From Perkinsus olseni (lineage: Eukaryota > Perkinsozoa > Perkinsida): a stretch of 30,280 nt of DNA. The stretch's first letter is position 1. The number at the start of each line of letters is the position of its first letter. This document shows, piece by piece, positions 1 through 10,393 of this stretch. The stretch lies in contig JABANN010000423.1 of assembly GCA_013115125.1 (NCBI GenBank), positions 1 through 30,280 of the forward strand. Reading direction: 5' to 3'. The translations under genes and the position numbers were made by a program. Under the pieces are notes generated by a model, which saw only the letters and a program-made list of their open reading frames with translations, searched no databases and was not told the origin of the DNA.

Positions 1-67
<67 letters not shown>
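1..67. repeat. CAA trinucleotide microsatellite
   Basis: Uninterrupted ACA/CAA repeat of about 22 units from the first base. It may continue beyond the window edge. The following stretch to base 261 shows no gene and is probably 3' flank of the next minus-strand gene. Confidence 0.97.
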
Positions 68-261
68 ACGAAGTTCACCCGAAACAGAGCCTAAAATGGC
101 ATGGTTTCGTGACCATTAACAGCCTACATCGCTACATTGCACGAACAGCAAAGCATGGGGACTGCGCTCTAGAGCTCACACGCTGCACTCTATCAGGCTA
201 TACTTGAAATATCTTATGTCCAAGATGAAACGTAACATTATCAACCAGGATATTCAGCGCG

Positions 262-559
262 CTACGCCCAGGTGGACTCACTCTTGCCCTTTTCGCCCGC
301 GCCAAAGAAAGCTGCGATGCTGTCGATATCAGAAGTCTTCCCCTCGGCTGTGATGTACTTTTCCTTCTTCTCATCAGCCTGACAGGACACCAAAATGACG
401 GACTAAAACCGCCGACCCACTCACCATCGGCGTTAAGGAGGTTTCTTTCTTCGTTTTCTGTGTCACTGGCGGCGCCTGGACCACCCCAGCGTTGAAATCA
501 ACCCCTGCTGACGAGTCGTACCTGGGAACGACCGCTCGTAAATGGTCGGAAGCTTCCAT
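262..559 (-). CDS. small unknown lysine-rich protein (83 aa)
   Basis: Two-exon model: 425-559 and 262-378, joined by a 46-nt GT-AG intron in phase 0. The start is the ATG at 559, but an acceptor-like CAG lies just inside that exon, so the true 5' end may be an upstream exon. The product is hydrophilic and rich in Lys, Glu and Ser, with no membrane segment. Its C-terminus contains DIDSIAAFFGAGEKGK. A similar AFFGA tail occurs in the neighbouring gene at 827-1642, which suggests the two are related or share a binding peptide. No family recognised and no function assigned. Confidence 0.45.
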
Positions 560-826
560 GAGACCGATCCATCACCGAACTGATTTTATTATGAACAGAT
601 CTATCACGGGAAAATCCCGTCTAGGAGCAATTCGCTCCGAGCGAGGCCAACCGGGAAGAATCACCCCCGCCCAGCGCGCTCCCAATATGATGCTGGATTG
701 AAGCGGCGGTTCCTATTCTACTAAACGTACGGTCATCAACCCCTCGAGTTAGTTCTAGGAAGAGGGCCATCTCGTGAATCAGTCATAGACCGATATCACA
801 ACAACAGCTAATCTCACGCCCGTCCC

Positions 827-1642
827 CTACGAGAACTTGGCCTTCTTCCCCGTAGTGGCCGCACCGTTCGAGTTGCCGGCCACGTTCTCGGATGATGCAG
901 CTGGCATAACACAAATACAACCGGGAGGCCCTTCGGGCATCTCTCCCACCTCCGAAGAAAGCGCTGGGGTCCACTGCGGCCTTTTCATTCACTGGCGAGC
1001 TCTTCGTGCTGCTGCCGTGCTGACTGGCCAGACTCGACTTCCCCTTCGCCAGGAACGCAGCCATCGCGTTACGTTCACCAGCGAATTTCGGGTTTTCACC
1101 TAAAGGTACCATCGTCATGTAATTCGCCATGGTCAACCTTGCATACGCTTCTTTCGAGTAGCTTTCTCGGGCGATCCATCCCCACCATCCTCCTCCAGGT
1201 CCTTCTTCTTAGAGGTCCTGCGCTTCTTCTTCGTCGTCGCGTTGGCCACAGAGGTGTCAGGCGATGAGCCATTAGAAGCCCCCGACGCCCGCCGCTTGCG
1301 TTTGTCCTGCCAAAACCTTCAGTCACTCCCCTGATAAAGGACGGAGCATCACCTTCATCCGCTTCGCCATCTTCCTCTCTACCGCCTCGTCTTCCTGCAT
1401 TTGCTGTTTGAATTGAAGTGCTCTCTGACGAGCAAACACATCATCAAGCATCAACGGTTCAACGCGTCGCTTGCGAAGAACCCAAGAATTACTATCAAAT
1501 GGCGAACCACGCCGAGGCGCCAGCAGAACAGACGAACCCAACGGGAGAGATTGCACCCGCTTGATAGATCTCTCTGAGAGTTGCCTTCCGACACATCAAG
1601 CTCAACTCTAGAGCGAGCTTGCACACCCACACTGGTTCCCAT
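827..1642 (-). CDS. unknown basic, probably nuclear protein (209 aa)
   Basis: Five exons: 1627-1642, 1353-1573, 1138-1306, 950-1099 and 827-900. Introns are 53, 46, 38 and 49 nt with continuous phase. The start ATG at 1640-1642 gives MGTSVERSIKRVQ. A charged, probably helical stretch (FARQRALQFKQQMQEDEAVE) is followed by several Lys/Arg clusters such as DKRKRR and TTKKKRRTSKKK that look like nuclear localisation signals. The C-terminal part is Ser/Ala-rich and includes NAMAAFLAKGK and DPSAFFGAASS. No enzyme motif or known family is visible. Its 5' end faces the plus-strand gene at 1904, so the 261 bp between them probably hold both promoters. Exon 1 is tiny and the least certain part. Confidence 0.6.
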
Positions 1643-1903
1643 CACCAGCGAATGACGCCGGGACGATATTTTCACTGCAGTCAAATTGATCGCTAACTCA
1701 CGAAAATCACAATAACCATCTGTAAAATCATTAAGAGTGTGCAAGGTTGGAGCCACTGGCTTCAAGCCACCCAGCCCCGTCGAGGCCTACAGGATCGGTG
1801 TCCTTCCCGCTGTCCTCATCCTCTACGAAGGCGTCTCCTGCTCTCTCGAGATGGCCGGCCTACCAACAGCTGCCCAGTTGGAAATTTTTCACCGAACGAG
1901 AAG

Positions 1904-2307
1904 ATGTACGAGCACATCAAGGAGAGCCCAATTGAGCCAGTTTGGCGTTGGACCATACACTCACTGTGAGTGACTCACACACGCAGGGAGATTCCGCCGG
2001 TTAGAAAGGAGCGACGGGGAAAACCGAGAACAACGCTAGTGAAATGGGGGTTTTCGCAATACATCAAGCTTCGTTCTTTTCTATTGTGGTCGGGCCAGTA
2101 GCATTAAATTGAAGGACACAGACGAGACTTGAGGAAACCTCTCTCACCTTTTTCTTCCGTAATAACCTCTTGCCCACTTTGGGTGATTCATCCAGGGACA
2201 CCGGTGATGACATCTTGAAAAAGTTCACCGCTGGAGCCAACCCATACCAACTCTTTCACAACTCCTACGCAACGCCACTGAGCATGCAGGAAGCTAGGAA
2301 GTATTAG
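1904..2307 (+). CDS. small unknown protein (80 aa)
   Basis: Two exons, 1904-1965 and 2127-2307, with a 161-nt intron; the split codon is restored across the junction. The product begins MYEHIKESPIEPVWRW and ends LFHNSYATPLSMQEARKY. It has no signal peptide or clear membrane span and is not recognised. The stop lies only 24 bp from the stop of the convergent SPINDLY-like gene. An open frame upstream of the ATG (from about 1740) could be an earlier exon, so the N-terminus is uncertain. Support comes from the protein-like composition and clean splice sites. Confidence 0.45.
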
Positions 2308-2331
2308 TCTATTTACGTTGAGCAAGGACCG

Positions 2332-5003
2332 TCAGTGTCTAGCCATGGCGGCTTCAGTAGAGGACACCATCTTCCCGTATGCCGTTTCCACCTCTCTCGC
2401 GTGCTGCTTCGAGTCACACAACGGTCGCTCAACCATCAACTTTCGCAGTTCCCTCCGCCATCTCTCGAGGCCATCAGCATCGCCCGCGAGTTCCTTAGCC
2501 TTCTCCACGTACTCCCCCTCAGTAGCAGCAACAGTGGCCCTTTCGTAGTCCCGACCGACCGCCCTTGCAAGGCTAGCGGTGACCCTCTGGGCATGGCAAG
2601 CTCCCTTAGCCGCCAGCGTCACCACCGGAACCCCCATCAACATAGCCTCAACACTGGTAGTGGTCCCAGCGTAGGGCCAAGGGTCGAGGCACACATCGAT
2701 CTCGCCGTACATGCCCAAGTGCGTTGAGGTCGAAGGAGTCATCCCGACCAGGTCCAGCCTGCTCGAGGATATCCCCTCCGCGCCGAAGAGTCTTCTCAGT
2801 CTATCGACTGCCACAGCCGAGGCCAGAGCCTTCGATTTCAGTAGCAGCCGGGCGTTCGGAACTTCCTTCAGGATCCGCGACCAGACTCTAACCGTGCCAT
2901 CAGACAACTTCGCAAGGGTGTTGAAACTCCCAAAGGTGATCGTACCGCCCGTGCGCCGCTGAGGGGCTTCTAAGGCGCACTCAGGGGCGCTGGCCGGAGG
3001 AGTATAGCACAGAAAACAGCGAGGTAGCCGGAGGAGCTTCTCACTATAACCCTCGCCCGAGGCCCTCACAGGATCCGTCACGTCGTCCACCAGTCGGAAG
3101 TCCATGTTAGGCAGACCAGTCGTGTTAGGATAGCCAATGTAAGTGACAGTACATCGAGCTGGCTTCACGGCAAAAACTAGGAGACGGTTGTTGCCCGAGT
3201 GGCCCGCCAGATCCACCAGTACGTCGACCCGATCATGCCAAATCTGTCGACAAAGTTGCCGGTCGTCCATCTCGTGGACGTCCCTCCACTTCCACTGGGA
3301 ATGCCTCTCAACAGACCCCCTCAGTCTAGCGGTGACAGCATCATTTATGGCGGAGTCGTGGTAAGCATAGACCTCGACCTTGCTGGGGTCGTGAGAACGG
3401 AAGAGACCGTCTACGAAGTAACTGACCGAATGACCTCTGAAATCGGGAGAGACATATCCAACTCGGATCTTTCCGCCTTCTGCAGGGTCAGCTCTCGTCT
3501 CCTCTCCCCCGAACAAGGCATTCCTGTCAAGCTCCTTATTCACACGAGCAACGACAGAGTCCCCCCACTGGCAGTGTTCTCGGGCCACCCACAGACCGCC
3601 GTCCCTTTGAGGGAGGTAGTTCAGGCTCATCAGTCTACTGTGGGGCGCATGACGATGGTCGGGCTCCAGGCGAAGGCAGTCCTCGAAGGAAGCGATGGCC
3701 GATCGCGTCAAGCCAATATCACGCAAGAAGATGCCCGCTGTATTGAAGGCCTCCGCCTCTCCCGAGATCTTGCACAAATTCACAGCCCTCTCCAAGTCCC
3801 GGCCAGCCACGCCGTAGACAGCACCGAGTCTGTGCCGGTAGTCCTTGTTACCCGGGTCCAAGTCAACTGCCTTCACCATGGCCGTCTTGCAGTCCGCCCA
3901 GTCATCAAGCAATCTGTAGCACTCCGCCTTAGCTGCCCACAAGGCCCCTTTCACAGGGTCCGTGACACGGCCGTCCAGCTCCACCAAGGCGATGGCCGTA
4001 CCCAAAGCCGGCAGTTCCCTGGCGAAGTCGCCTTGTCGATGCAGCATCGCGGCTCTCGCCTGGAAGACCCTGTAGTAGTCAGGGGCCAGCTGATAGGCCT
4101 CCAGCCACGTACCCTCTTCCTCCTTCATCAACAATGTCTCGGCCAAGTCTCTCGAGATGGTCTCTATGCTTCTACTGAACTCCGAAGAATTACCATCACT
4201 CGCCAACAGAGCGTCCCGGTGTTTATCACGGAGGCACTGTAGAGCCCGTCGGAAGGCCACCACGGCATCATCGACGTTCCCGGCCTCTCTCCTCAGTATA
4301 GCAATATTATTGAGCGCTTGAACGTGGTTTGGGTCCAACTCCAGCACCCTCAAATAAAGCCGGCAAGCCTCCACTGGATCAGACGTGACGACCGCCAGAT
4401 TGTAAAGCGCTGGACAACACTTCGGATCGGCTTCGATGGCATTCAGAAGGGTTTTCCGAGCCACCGTGGCATCGCCAATACTCAAGGCCTCGTCCGTCAA
4501 GCACAGAGCAGTCAGCTTCCCAAACCGCTCCTGATAGCGTTGGGAGAGGATGCGATCGTGGACAAGGGCCTCTTGGATGACCTCCAGGGCCTTCATGTAC
4601 CGACAAGTCGCGTGGTAGTGCTGCGCAAGGTAATAGGAGGCAAGCAAACTCCGGCCAGCACGATGGAGGTCGACCAATGGACGGACGAACTCATCGGCGT
4701 TGATCGGCTCGAGGGCCCTCAGCGTCAAGTAGCGAGCGACGACTGCCACGTCTGGCTGAGGCCGGGGTATTCGCTCGAGCGCTGCCAAGGCCTCGGTGAA
4801 GGCTTTCCGAGAATAATGAAAACAGGCGGATTTCTGAAAGAAAAGCCGGTGGAAAAGGCGGAGCGAAGCAGATAACGTACCAGTGCTCGCTCAGTATCTG
4901 CGGACAGGTCTGCGGACAGGTCTGCGGACAGGTCTGCTGTATTTACATCGGGGTCTGATAATATGGCATCGAATTGGTCCTTGCCGGTGAATTGAGAAAA
5001 CAT
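2332..5003 (-). CDS. SPY: TPR-containing protein O-glycosyltransferase, SPINDLY-like (GT41)
   Basis: Two exons, 4881-5003 and 2332-4833, with a 47-nt phase-0 intron, giving 874 aa. Residues 42 to about 440 carry tetratricopeptide repeats (for example SRKAFTEALAALERI and AIASFEDCLRLEPDH). Residues about 495-856 form the GT41 catalytic domain: IRVGYVSPDFRGHSVSYF with the family histidine near 509, VDVLVDLAGHSG, IGYPNTTGLPNMDFR, ITFGSFNTLAKLSDGTV and DPWPYAGTTTSVEAMLMGVP. The last motif and HSVSYF resemble SPINDLY more than animal OGT; SPINDLY enzymes are known protein O-fucosyltransferases that use GDP-fucose. It probably acts in cytosol or nucleus, since there is no signal peptide. The start at 5003 gives MFSQFTGKD; an upstream in-frame ATG is possible. 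Fucose versus GlcNAc use cannot be settled here. Confidence 0.95.
4897..4932. repeat. 12-bp coding tandem repeat (3 copies)
   Basis: Three exact copies of TCTGCGGACAGG plus a partial fourth, inside exon 1 of the SPINDLY-like gene. On the coding strand they encode the repeated peptide ADLS, so copy-number change stays in frame. Confidence 0.95.
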
Positions 5004-5171
5004 AGGGAAGGCAGGCCACGACTGAAGGGGCAAGGTTACTCGTACGAATCCTAAATTGCAGGAAAATTCCCAGAAAATTCTCATCTCGGAGGGGAATAAT
5101 TTCACGAAGTCGTCCGGTGGAACTTCCTAGCGACTTCCAGACCAACCAGAAGCCGTTACTTCACATCTCCC

Positions 5172-5411
5172 ATGGTGAAGATGAACACTATCATGTCACT
5201 CGCCGCTCAACAATGGAGCCTGGCTGAATTCTCGGGTCTCAGGTGACGGGTTAGTGGTACTCAGTGGCGACTCCAAGAGCAAAAAGGTAAGAGGGGCTTT
5301 TACGGTCCTCGAAGATGCACTGATTCGGTTAATTACAGCGGTTTAGGGGTAAAGGCATTCCACGAGCTTCCAAAGACACTAAAAGGGCCATCCAGTGATC
5401 CATACGAATGA
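5172..5411 (+). CDS. tiny unknown protein (52 aa, tentative)
   Basis: Model with exons 5172-5235, 5265-5286 and 5339-5411. The second intron (52 nt, GTAAGA to TTACAG) is convincing. The first (29 nt) is unusually short and is the weak point. The predicted product starts MVKMNTIMSLAAQQWSLAEF and ends FHELPKTLKGPSSDPYE. It has no signal peptide or known motif. It lies head to head with the SPINDLY-like gene, with 168 bp between the two start codons. A different reading of the last exon (ending ASKDTKRAIQ) is also open, so frame choice is uncertain. Confidence 0.35.
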
Positions 5412-5806
5412 ACAACGCTCCTAAGGCCTGCTGGGCACTTTCCAAGGCGAAAGTCAAGACACGAGTACTGTGTACCGCCCGAACACTACAAAACTGAGGA
5501 CTCCGATATTGAAGGGATACGATCGACGTTCTATCGGGAACGCCTGATGCCACGAACATGTCCGTCTCGCTCCCTACGGTAGGGTAGTTAGAGATGACGC
5601 GACCGCAATGGCGATTTCGGTGCAGTTCCCGGTCCAACTCGACAGAAAGAATGAGACAACTAAACATCCTGAGTAATAGTATTCGATATCACAGTAACAC
5701 GGCCGCATTTGATGGTAGGTGTTAGTCGTCCTTCCTGAAAGCGGAGAATGCTCTCACCGGGAATCGAACCCGCGACCTATGCACATCACCGACTGGTGAA
5801 TACCAC
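5412..5806. other. intergenic, no supported gene
   Basis: Nothing convincing seen. A 112-codon open frame (5329-5667, minus) overlaps the preceding exon and has no splice or motif support. A Pol III B-box-like sequence near 5755-5775 (minus) is discussed among rejected items. Confidence 0.6.
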
Positions 5807-7573
5807 TCACTTCGAAGCTTCCACGGGTGTAGCTTTCGGCTGTGCGAGCGTCCAGTGGATAGCCGCGCCCGCAAGGACCAGGCCAATCGCTACTATTTGA
5901 TATTGGTTTATAGAAAATCCCTCCACGGGTTCGTATGTCCGGAAATCTTCTATGAAGAATCTGAAAGAAAAAGTATCCGCAGGGGCATCACAAGGTTACT
6001 TTCGAGTTAACCAACACGCGCAGACGCAAGTCGGCTGCCATCACGGACACCGTACCCGCCTAGAGGCACATTCTCGGCTCTTACTAGGTGCAGCCCCCGA
6101 TAGACTGCGCCATCTTCGACACCTTGGTGGCTCGTGATACGGGCCGTATTCTCTTAAAATTGTGTCTTCGGAAGATTCCGCGTTAAGGAATTACAAGAAG
6201 TTGCCTTGAAGTTGTTGTTAACTAATTCTTGCAACACCCTCCACAGCGCCTTACCGTGTAAGACCGAGGAGCATGAGCATATCCGAGGTCTGTGTCCACG
6301 TGGGGGCGTCCCTCTTTCGTCTACTCCACAACACCGCGGCGACCGAACCGGAAGTTACCATCTCGTACAATGGGGTTGGGTGGACGGCTAATAGGCAGTC
6401 ACCATTAATGTAGACATCACCCCATCGCTTACGAGTGAGAGTCGGGACCAGACCGTTGGGGAAGCTCATCGCCCAGGGCACTTCGGTCGGGTAGCCGTAG
6501 CAACCGTCGCCAGACAGGAAGCAGCCTAGTTTACCTAAGAACCATGCCAGTCAACACGGTGCACTTCTCCTGCTGCCACGTCGAAGATTTCCGCGGCAAC
6601 CAACCACAGTTTCAAGAATCATCCAACCGAACTCATGATGGCATCAGGACCATGACGATCTGTTGCCCCGCAGTCCTCGCACTAAACACGCTGTTCAAGG
6701 ATGAAGCAATGCGGAAGGGGAAGCAAGGCAGCAATGATAGCGGAGAGTTACCGATAGCATGTCCGAGCATCAGCAGGGGAGCTAACATGTCCAGCATTTT
6801 GCCAACAGATTCATGACACCAATACCGAGTGTACCTGCAACGGACTGAGAGGACGGTCGACTGAGCACGGGTGCTCACACTGTAGTATCAATTATCCCTC
6901 CTATCAGGCCGCCCTGGAAAGACAGACCTGCGAGGACAATGCGGGAATCTACCACCACAGCAGGCCCTCTCACCTACCCGTATTAAGAGCAAACAACGCA
7001 CTGTGGTCCCAAGTCAAGGCGTAGTGTATCCGAGCTCCAATCACCCCACCAACCATAGCGCATATAAGAAGCATGGACGGGTCGATCTGTTACATGGGAA
7101 AGCTGGAGAGGAACAGCCCACGAAATATCCATGAGCTACCTTGAGCTGCATTCTCGTGATCTCCTTCTGGCCCAGGGAAAATGTGGCCATAAATGCAGTA
7201 GCCATGCAGAGACCATAGACGTAGATTTTCAATCCTAGGAAGGCAGCACGATGAGTTTCTTGAACTTCTACGATCAGGAAGATAATCACCCCGAAATTGG
7301 ACAAGAAATAATAAGAAACCATGCAGCACTAAAGGCTTGCAGATGCGTAAGTGCAAACGGAACTCTCGCCGAATGAGTCCGAATGACTCTCGTCGAGTTA
7401 TGTGAGCCGCTATAAGCATACATTCAATAACTGGGACGACAGCAAGCAAGCTTAAGACAGTCATCAGAGACGGACACGGGTTGCTGCAGCTTCACTGCGT
7501 TGAAGCGAAAAATACCAGACTTACCAAAGACAGTGAATAACACCGGCCGGACAAATTCAGCAGTAACAGACAT
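5807..7573 (-). CDS. lgt: Lgt-like membrane protein, copy 1 (257 aa)
   Basis: Eight exons: 7525-7573, 7140-7234, 6978-7086, 6879-6927, 6752-6834, 6433-6534, 6255-6387 and 5807-5960; all phases agree. It is a multi-pass membrane protein of the prolipoprotein diacylglyceryl transferase family. Bacterial Lgt moves diacylglycerol from phosphatidylglycerol to the lipobox cysteine of lipoproteins. Motifs in order: RPVLFTVFG with YVYGLCMATAF (N-terminal helix), MVGGVIGARIHY, SFQGGLIGG (86-94), LGCFLSGDGCYGYPTEVPWA (131-150), VHPTPLYEMVTSG and R207FFIE. The usual His of the SFHGGL motif is Gln89. The Arg and Asn of the bacterial GRxGNF signature are Lys130 and Cys133. Length is close to bacterial Lgt. 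It is clearly diverged from copies 2 and 3. Substrate and organelle unknown; catalytic function unproven. Confidence 0.92.
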
Positions 7574-8000
7574 CAAACTAGGAAGGAACTTTAAGACTTG
7601 CGGCAAACGGTACTCGGCACCCATGGCGGCGATACGGTCTGGACTGATCAGCCACCGGCTCCTGGAAGAGAAGAGAAACCAGCCTTCACGGGATGGGACT
7701 GCGGCATCCGTTCTGTCGATGCCTCCGACCCTATCAACACAACCATCGGGGTATGACAGCATTCGACATATCTCGACACTATCGGGCGGAAGGCCGCGAA
7801 GGCTTCATCAAAGCTTATAGGCACTCGAGCTTCAGCACGAAGCCTGTAAAATTGCGGTGGTGAGCCGCTCTCAGGGCCAGCGCCGTTAGTTCGTCTTCCT
7901 GAAGGAGAAGAGCTGAGGGAACATTTCCAGGCCAGTTCGGGGATGCCCGTAGCTCATCGATCAACGGGAACCTCGAACGGTAGCATCAGCCAATTGTTCC
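7574..8000 (-). other. inter-copy region with coding-like frames
   Basis: 427 bp between Lgt copies 1 and 2. Besides the block at 7815-7971, a second protein-like minus frame runs about 7680-7840 (it includes SFDEAFAAFRPIVSRYVECC) after an acceptor-like TTTTACAG. The frames overlap out of phase and no complete gene model could be made. Confidence 0.4.
7815..7971 (-). CDS. coding block, possible C-terminal extension of Lgt copy 2
   Basis: An open, protein-like stretch of 51 codons ends in TAA at 7815-7817. It includes FPLIDELRASPNWPGNVPSA and AALRAAHHRN-type helical sequence (actual start of that part LTALALRAAHHRN). It lies directly downstream of Lgt copy 2. A GTGAGG overlapping the Lgt-2 stop codon and an AG at 7973-7972 would define a 33-nt intron that keeps phase and removes the stop, adding this block to Lgt-2. 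It could equally be the last exon of a separate gene whose earlier exons were not found. A 33-nt intron is shorter than nearly all others here. Confidence 0.35.
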
Positions 8001-10393
8001 TCACTTCGCCCGTGCTTTCTTCTTAGATTTGTTCTCGGCTTCCGAAGAGATCCATCCACGATTGATCGCCAATTTCAATATCAGACCGGCCAGTATAAAA
8101 CATAAAGCCACCACTTGATACTGACTGATACCGACACCTTCCAACCTGTTATGTCCACGATATCTCTCCACGAAGAACCTGAATGCGACTCGCATCGAAG
8201 ATACAAGCTAGAGAGGGAAACTTGGTAACCTGGTGGATCCGAGCAGAACGAATAAGTCAGAGATCAGAGCCCAGGTAACAGCTTCACGCTGCTTCCTCCT
8301 AGCCCATAATATCAGTCCAACCCCACCCGAGGTTATCATCTCATACAGTGGGGCTGGATGGACGGCTGAAGATATCCGAATACAAGATAGGATGAGCACC
8401 GTCCCGTAGCTCACCCATGGTAGTCGGGACCAGTCCGTTGGGGAAGCTCATAGCCCACGGGACATCAGTGGGGTAACCGTAGCAGCCATCACCCGATATG
8501 AAGCAACCAATTTTACCTGAAGGGAGGAGGTAATGTCGCACAGTTCGGAACATTTTCTAGAAGAATTCGTCAATGGTCATACGAGTTCGCTACTCTCAAT
8601 GGGCGTACCCCATGCAATCCAACACAGAAAAACTAGATCGAATCGATGTCAATATAACGTTACAAGTTATGATTTATAACGAGGTCCCCGCCTTTAAGAG
8701 TTCCCTGGAACAACGCTTCTTGGATCAATACCCTTGAAAGCTGGTATAACGGTCATGAGAACAAGGTAGTTGATGTTAGAGAAGCCCTTGAATATGTCTG
8801 TTAGCGGCACATCGTAGGTGACGAGGTTGTCCAACGCTTGGTGCCGAACATTCCTGTCGTAGTCCACAGCTAAGTGCGAGTTGGTAGAAAAGCCAGCGCC
8901 GGATCTTCTAGGTTGTGAAGGGAAGATAGCGAAGGTCTAAAATTCAACCTTTCAAAATTTGAAACTCGAGGACCACGACCGGACCGAACCCCTTTTAACT
9001 TGTCACCAGAACATTAGGCAGGCCGCATGCTGCTCGGCAAAGCTCGTACAGAACACCTGCACTGGACCGGTCCACGGGAGTCTCCAAGCTGCCCATGAGG
9101 TCTGAGATATCCTCCGGATGTGTGAATCCGAGGTCGGCCACAGTGTCAAAACCGGCCTGGACAACTACTGCTTATATGCTGTCGATAATATCGCTGCACC
9201 ATCAGATATCCATAGCTTATGTAACAATATATCAAATGGGGGATCACATCTGTAGATTTATGTAACACAAATTGTGCTTAGAAAATTGTATCGCCGAAAC
9301 CGACAGGCCGCGGCCGTGCTCAAAGCCGAAACCGGCAGGCCGCGGCCGTGCTCAAAGCAAGAAAGTTCCCAAAGGGAACTCAGGGGGCGACTTGCCCGGG
9401 CTAGGTTACCAGTCGCTGCGATATAAGATGAGACGCGATGACCAGGAACCTCCGCAAGATACGATCCTGGCAGGCTTAAGCCCCTAAGGCTCATCGAGCT
9501 TTCGAACTAAGCCTCGAACAGTTATGGTTCAAAGACCTTCTTTGAAAGAATATTTTCATGGTAGAACGTTACCTATGGCGTGGCCTATGAGCAGAAGGGG
9601 CGCTAGTGTATCCAGCATGCGACCGATAGACTCCTTGCAGTACAGCTTAGTGTAACTGAACAACGCAGCGATTACCAGGCAGGCCGGTCCGAACTACTTG
9701 GCTACCCTGTCGTCCCGACGATACCACCGAGCAGACCGCCTTGAAATGAATGACCTGCACGAGAAGGGCAACATCGAATCCGCCGGGAGTACGCGGAGGG
9801 CCTCACCAGTGGACATATCCCAAAATGAGACGCTACTTGAACTGTTCCAAGTGAGCATGTAATGCAATCGAGAGCCGAGGATTCCTCCAATCATAGCCGA
9901 CAGCAGCAGTGCCGAGGAGTCGATCTAAAGCGACTCCGCGCTGCAGCTCCGGGACCAAGTCCTAGACGGGTCGCCTCGCCGCTATCTTACTTTCAGCCCT
10001 TTTCTTCTGAGCTCACCGTCGCCGAGGAATAAGGCCGACAGAAATGCCAACGCCATACACAAACCATAACCATAGACTGGCTGACCTGACAGGGAATCCC
10101 AGATCACCTGGGCCATATGAGGTACGAGCGTGACGATGACTCATCGTCGATGAGATATATAACAATGGAGTGAGACCGATATCGAGGATAACTGCACCAC
10201 AGGCAACCATATGAGCTCATCATCCGAACTTCGGATTCCGAAGCCAACTGCACAGTGCCTCTCGCTGCGGGTCTTTCCACGTCAGGAGATCAAGGCCATG
10301 CGACCGTTACGAGTAAACGACGGGCACAAAGAAGTGAGTACTACCGAATATGGTAAACAGGACAGGCCTGGCAAAGTCGATGACGATGGCCAT
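8001..10393 (-). CDS. lgt: Lgt-like membrane protein, copy 2 (269 aa)
   Basis: Eight exons: 10345-10393, 9991-10085, 9807-9924, 9706-9754, 9573-9655, 8415-8516, 8230-8365 and 8001-8178; phases agree and the boundaries match copies 1 and 3. Motifs: FARPVLFTIFG, QPVYGYGLCMALAF, MIGGILGSRLHYMLTW, SFQGGLLGGIVG, IGCFISGDGCYGYPTDVPWA, VHPAPLYEMITSG and R211FFVERYRGHNR, with a Lys-rich tail. As in copy 1, Gln92 replaces the usual catalytic-loop His, and Lys133/Cys136 replace Arg/Asn of the bacterial signature; the Arg and Glu of the late RxxxE motif are kept (R211, E215). Intron 5 (8517-9572) is 1056 bp and contains separate same-strand coding blocks (8694-9167), so normal splicing of the two gene halves needs proof. 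Confidence 0.88.
8694..9167 (-). CDS. unknown gene nested in Lgt-2 intron 5 (partial)
   Basis: Two clear exons, 9007-9167 and 8694-8936, joined by a 70-nt phase-0 intron. The stop is TAA at 8694-8696. Visible sequence: VVQAGFDTVADLGFTHPEDI, SAGVLYELCRAACGLPNVL, then AVDYDRNVRHQALDNLVTYD and FSNINYLVLMTVIPAFKGID. Composition is protein-like, but the family is not recognised. The 5' end is unresolved: an in-frame stop just upstream means at least one more exon is needed. The whole block sits within an intron of Lgt copy 2 on the same strand. A degraded relative of its 3' end (FSNLNYVVLTT) lies near 11920-11990 in the matching intron of copy 3. Confidence 0.5.
9294..9357. repeat. 32-bp tandem duplication with CCGCGG core
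   Basis: Two adjacent 32-bp copies differing at one base, each containing GGCCGCGGCC. They lie within Lgt-2 intron 5 and have no obvious role. Confidence 0.95.

Noticed and set aside
3199-4242. 347-codon plus-strand ORF
   Set aside because: Antisense shadow of the SPINDLY-like catalytic and TPR region, which has unambiguous motifs.
5329-5667. 112-codon minus ORF
   Set aside because: Overlaps the plus-strand exon at 5339-5411 and shows no family motif or splice sites.
5755-5817. tRNA-like sequence with good B box (minus)
   Set aside because: GGGTTCGATTCCC is present, but acceptor and anticodon stems do not form and no seven-base anticodon loop fits. It abuts the Lgt-1 stop codon.
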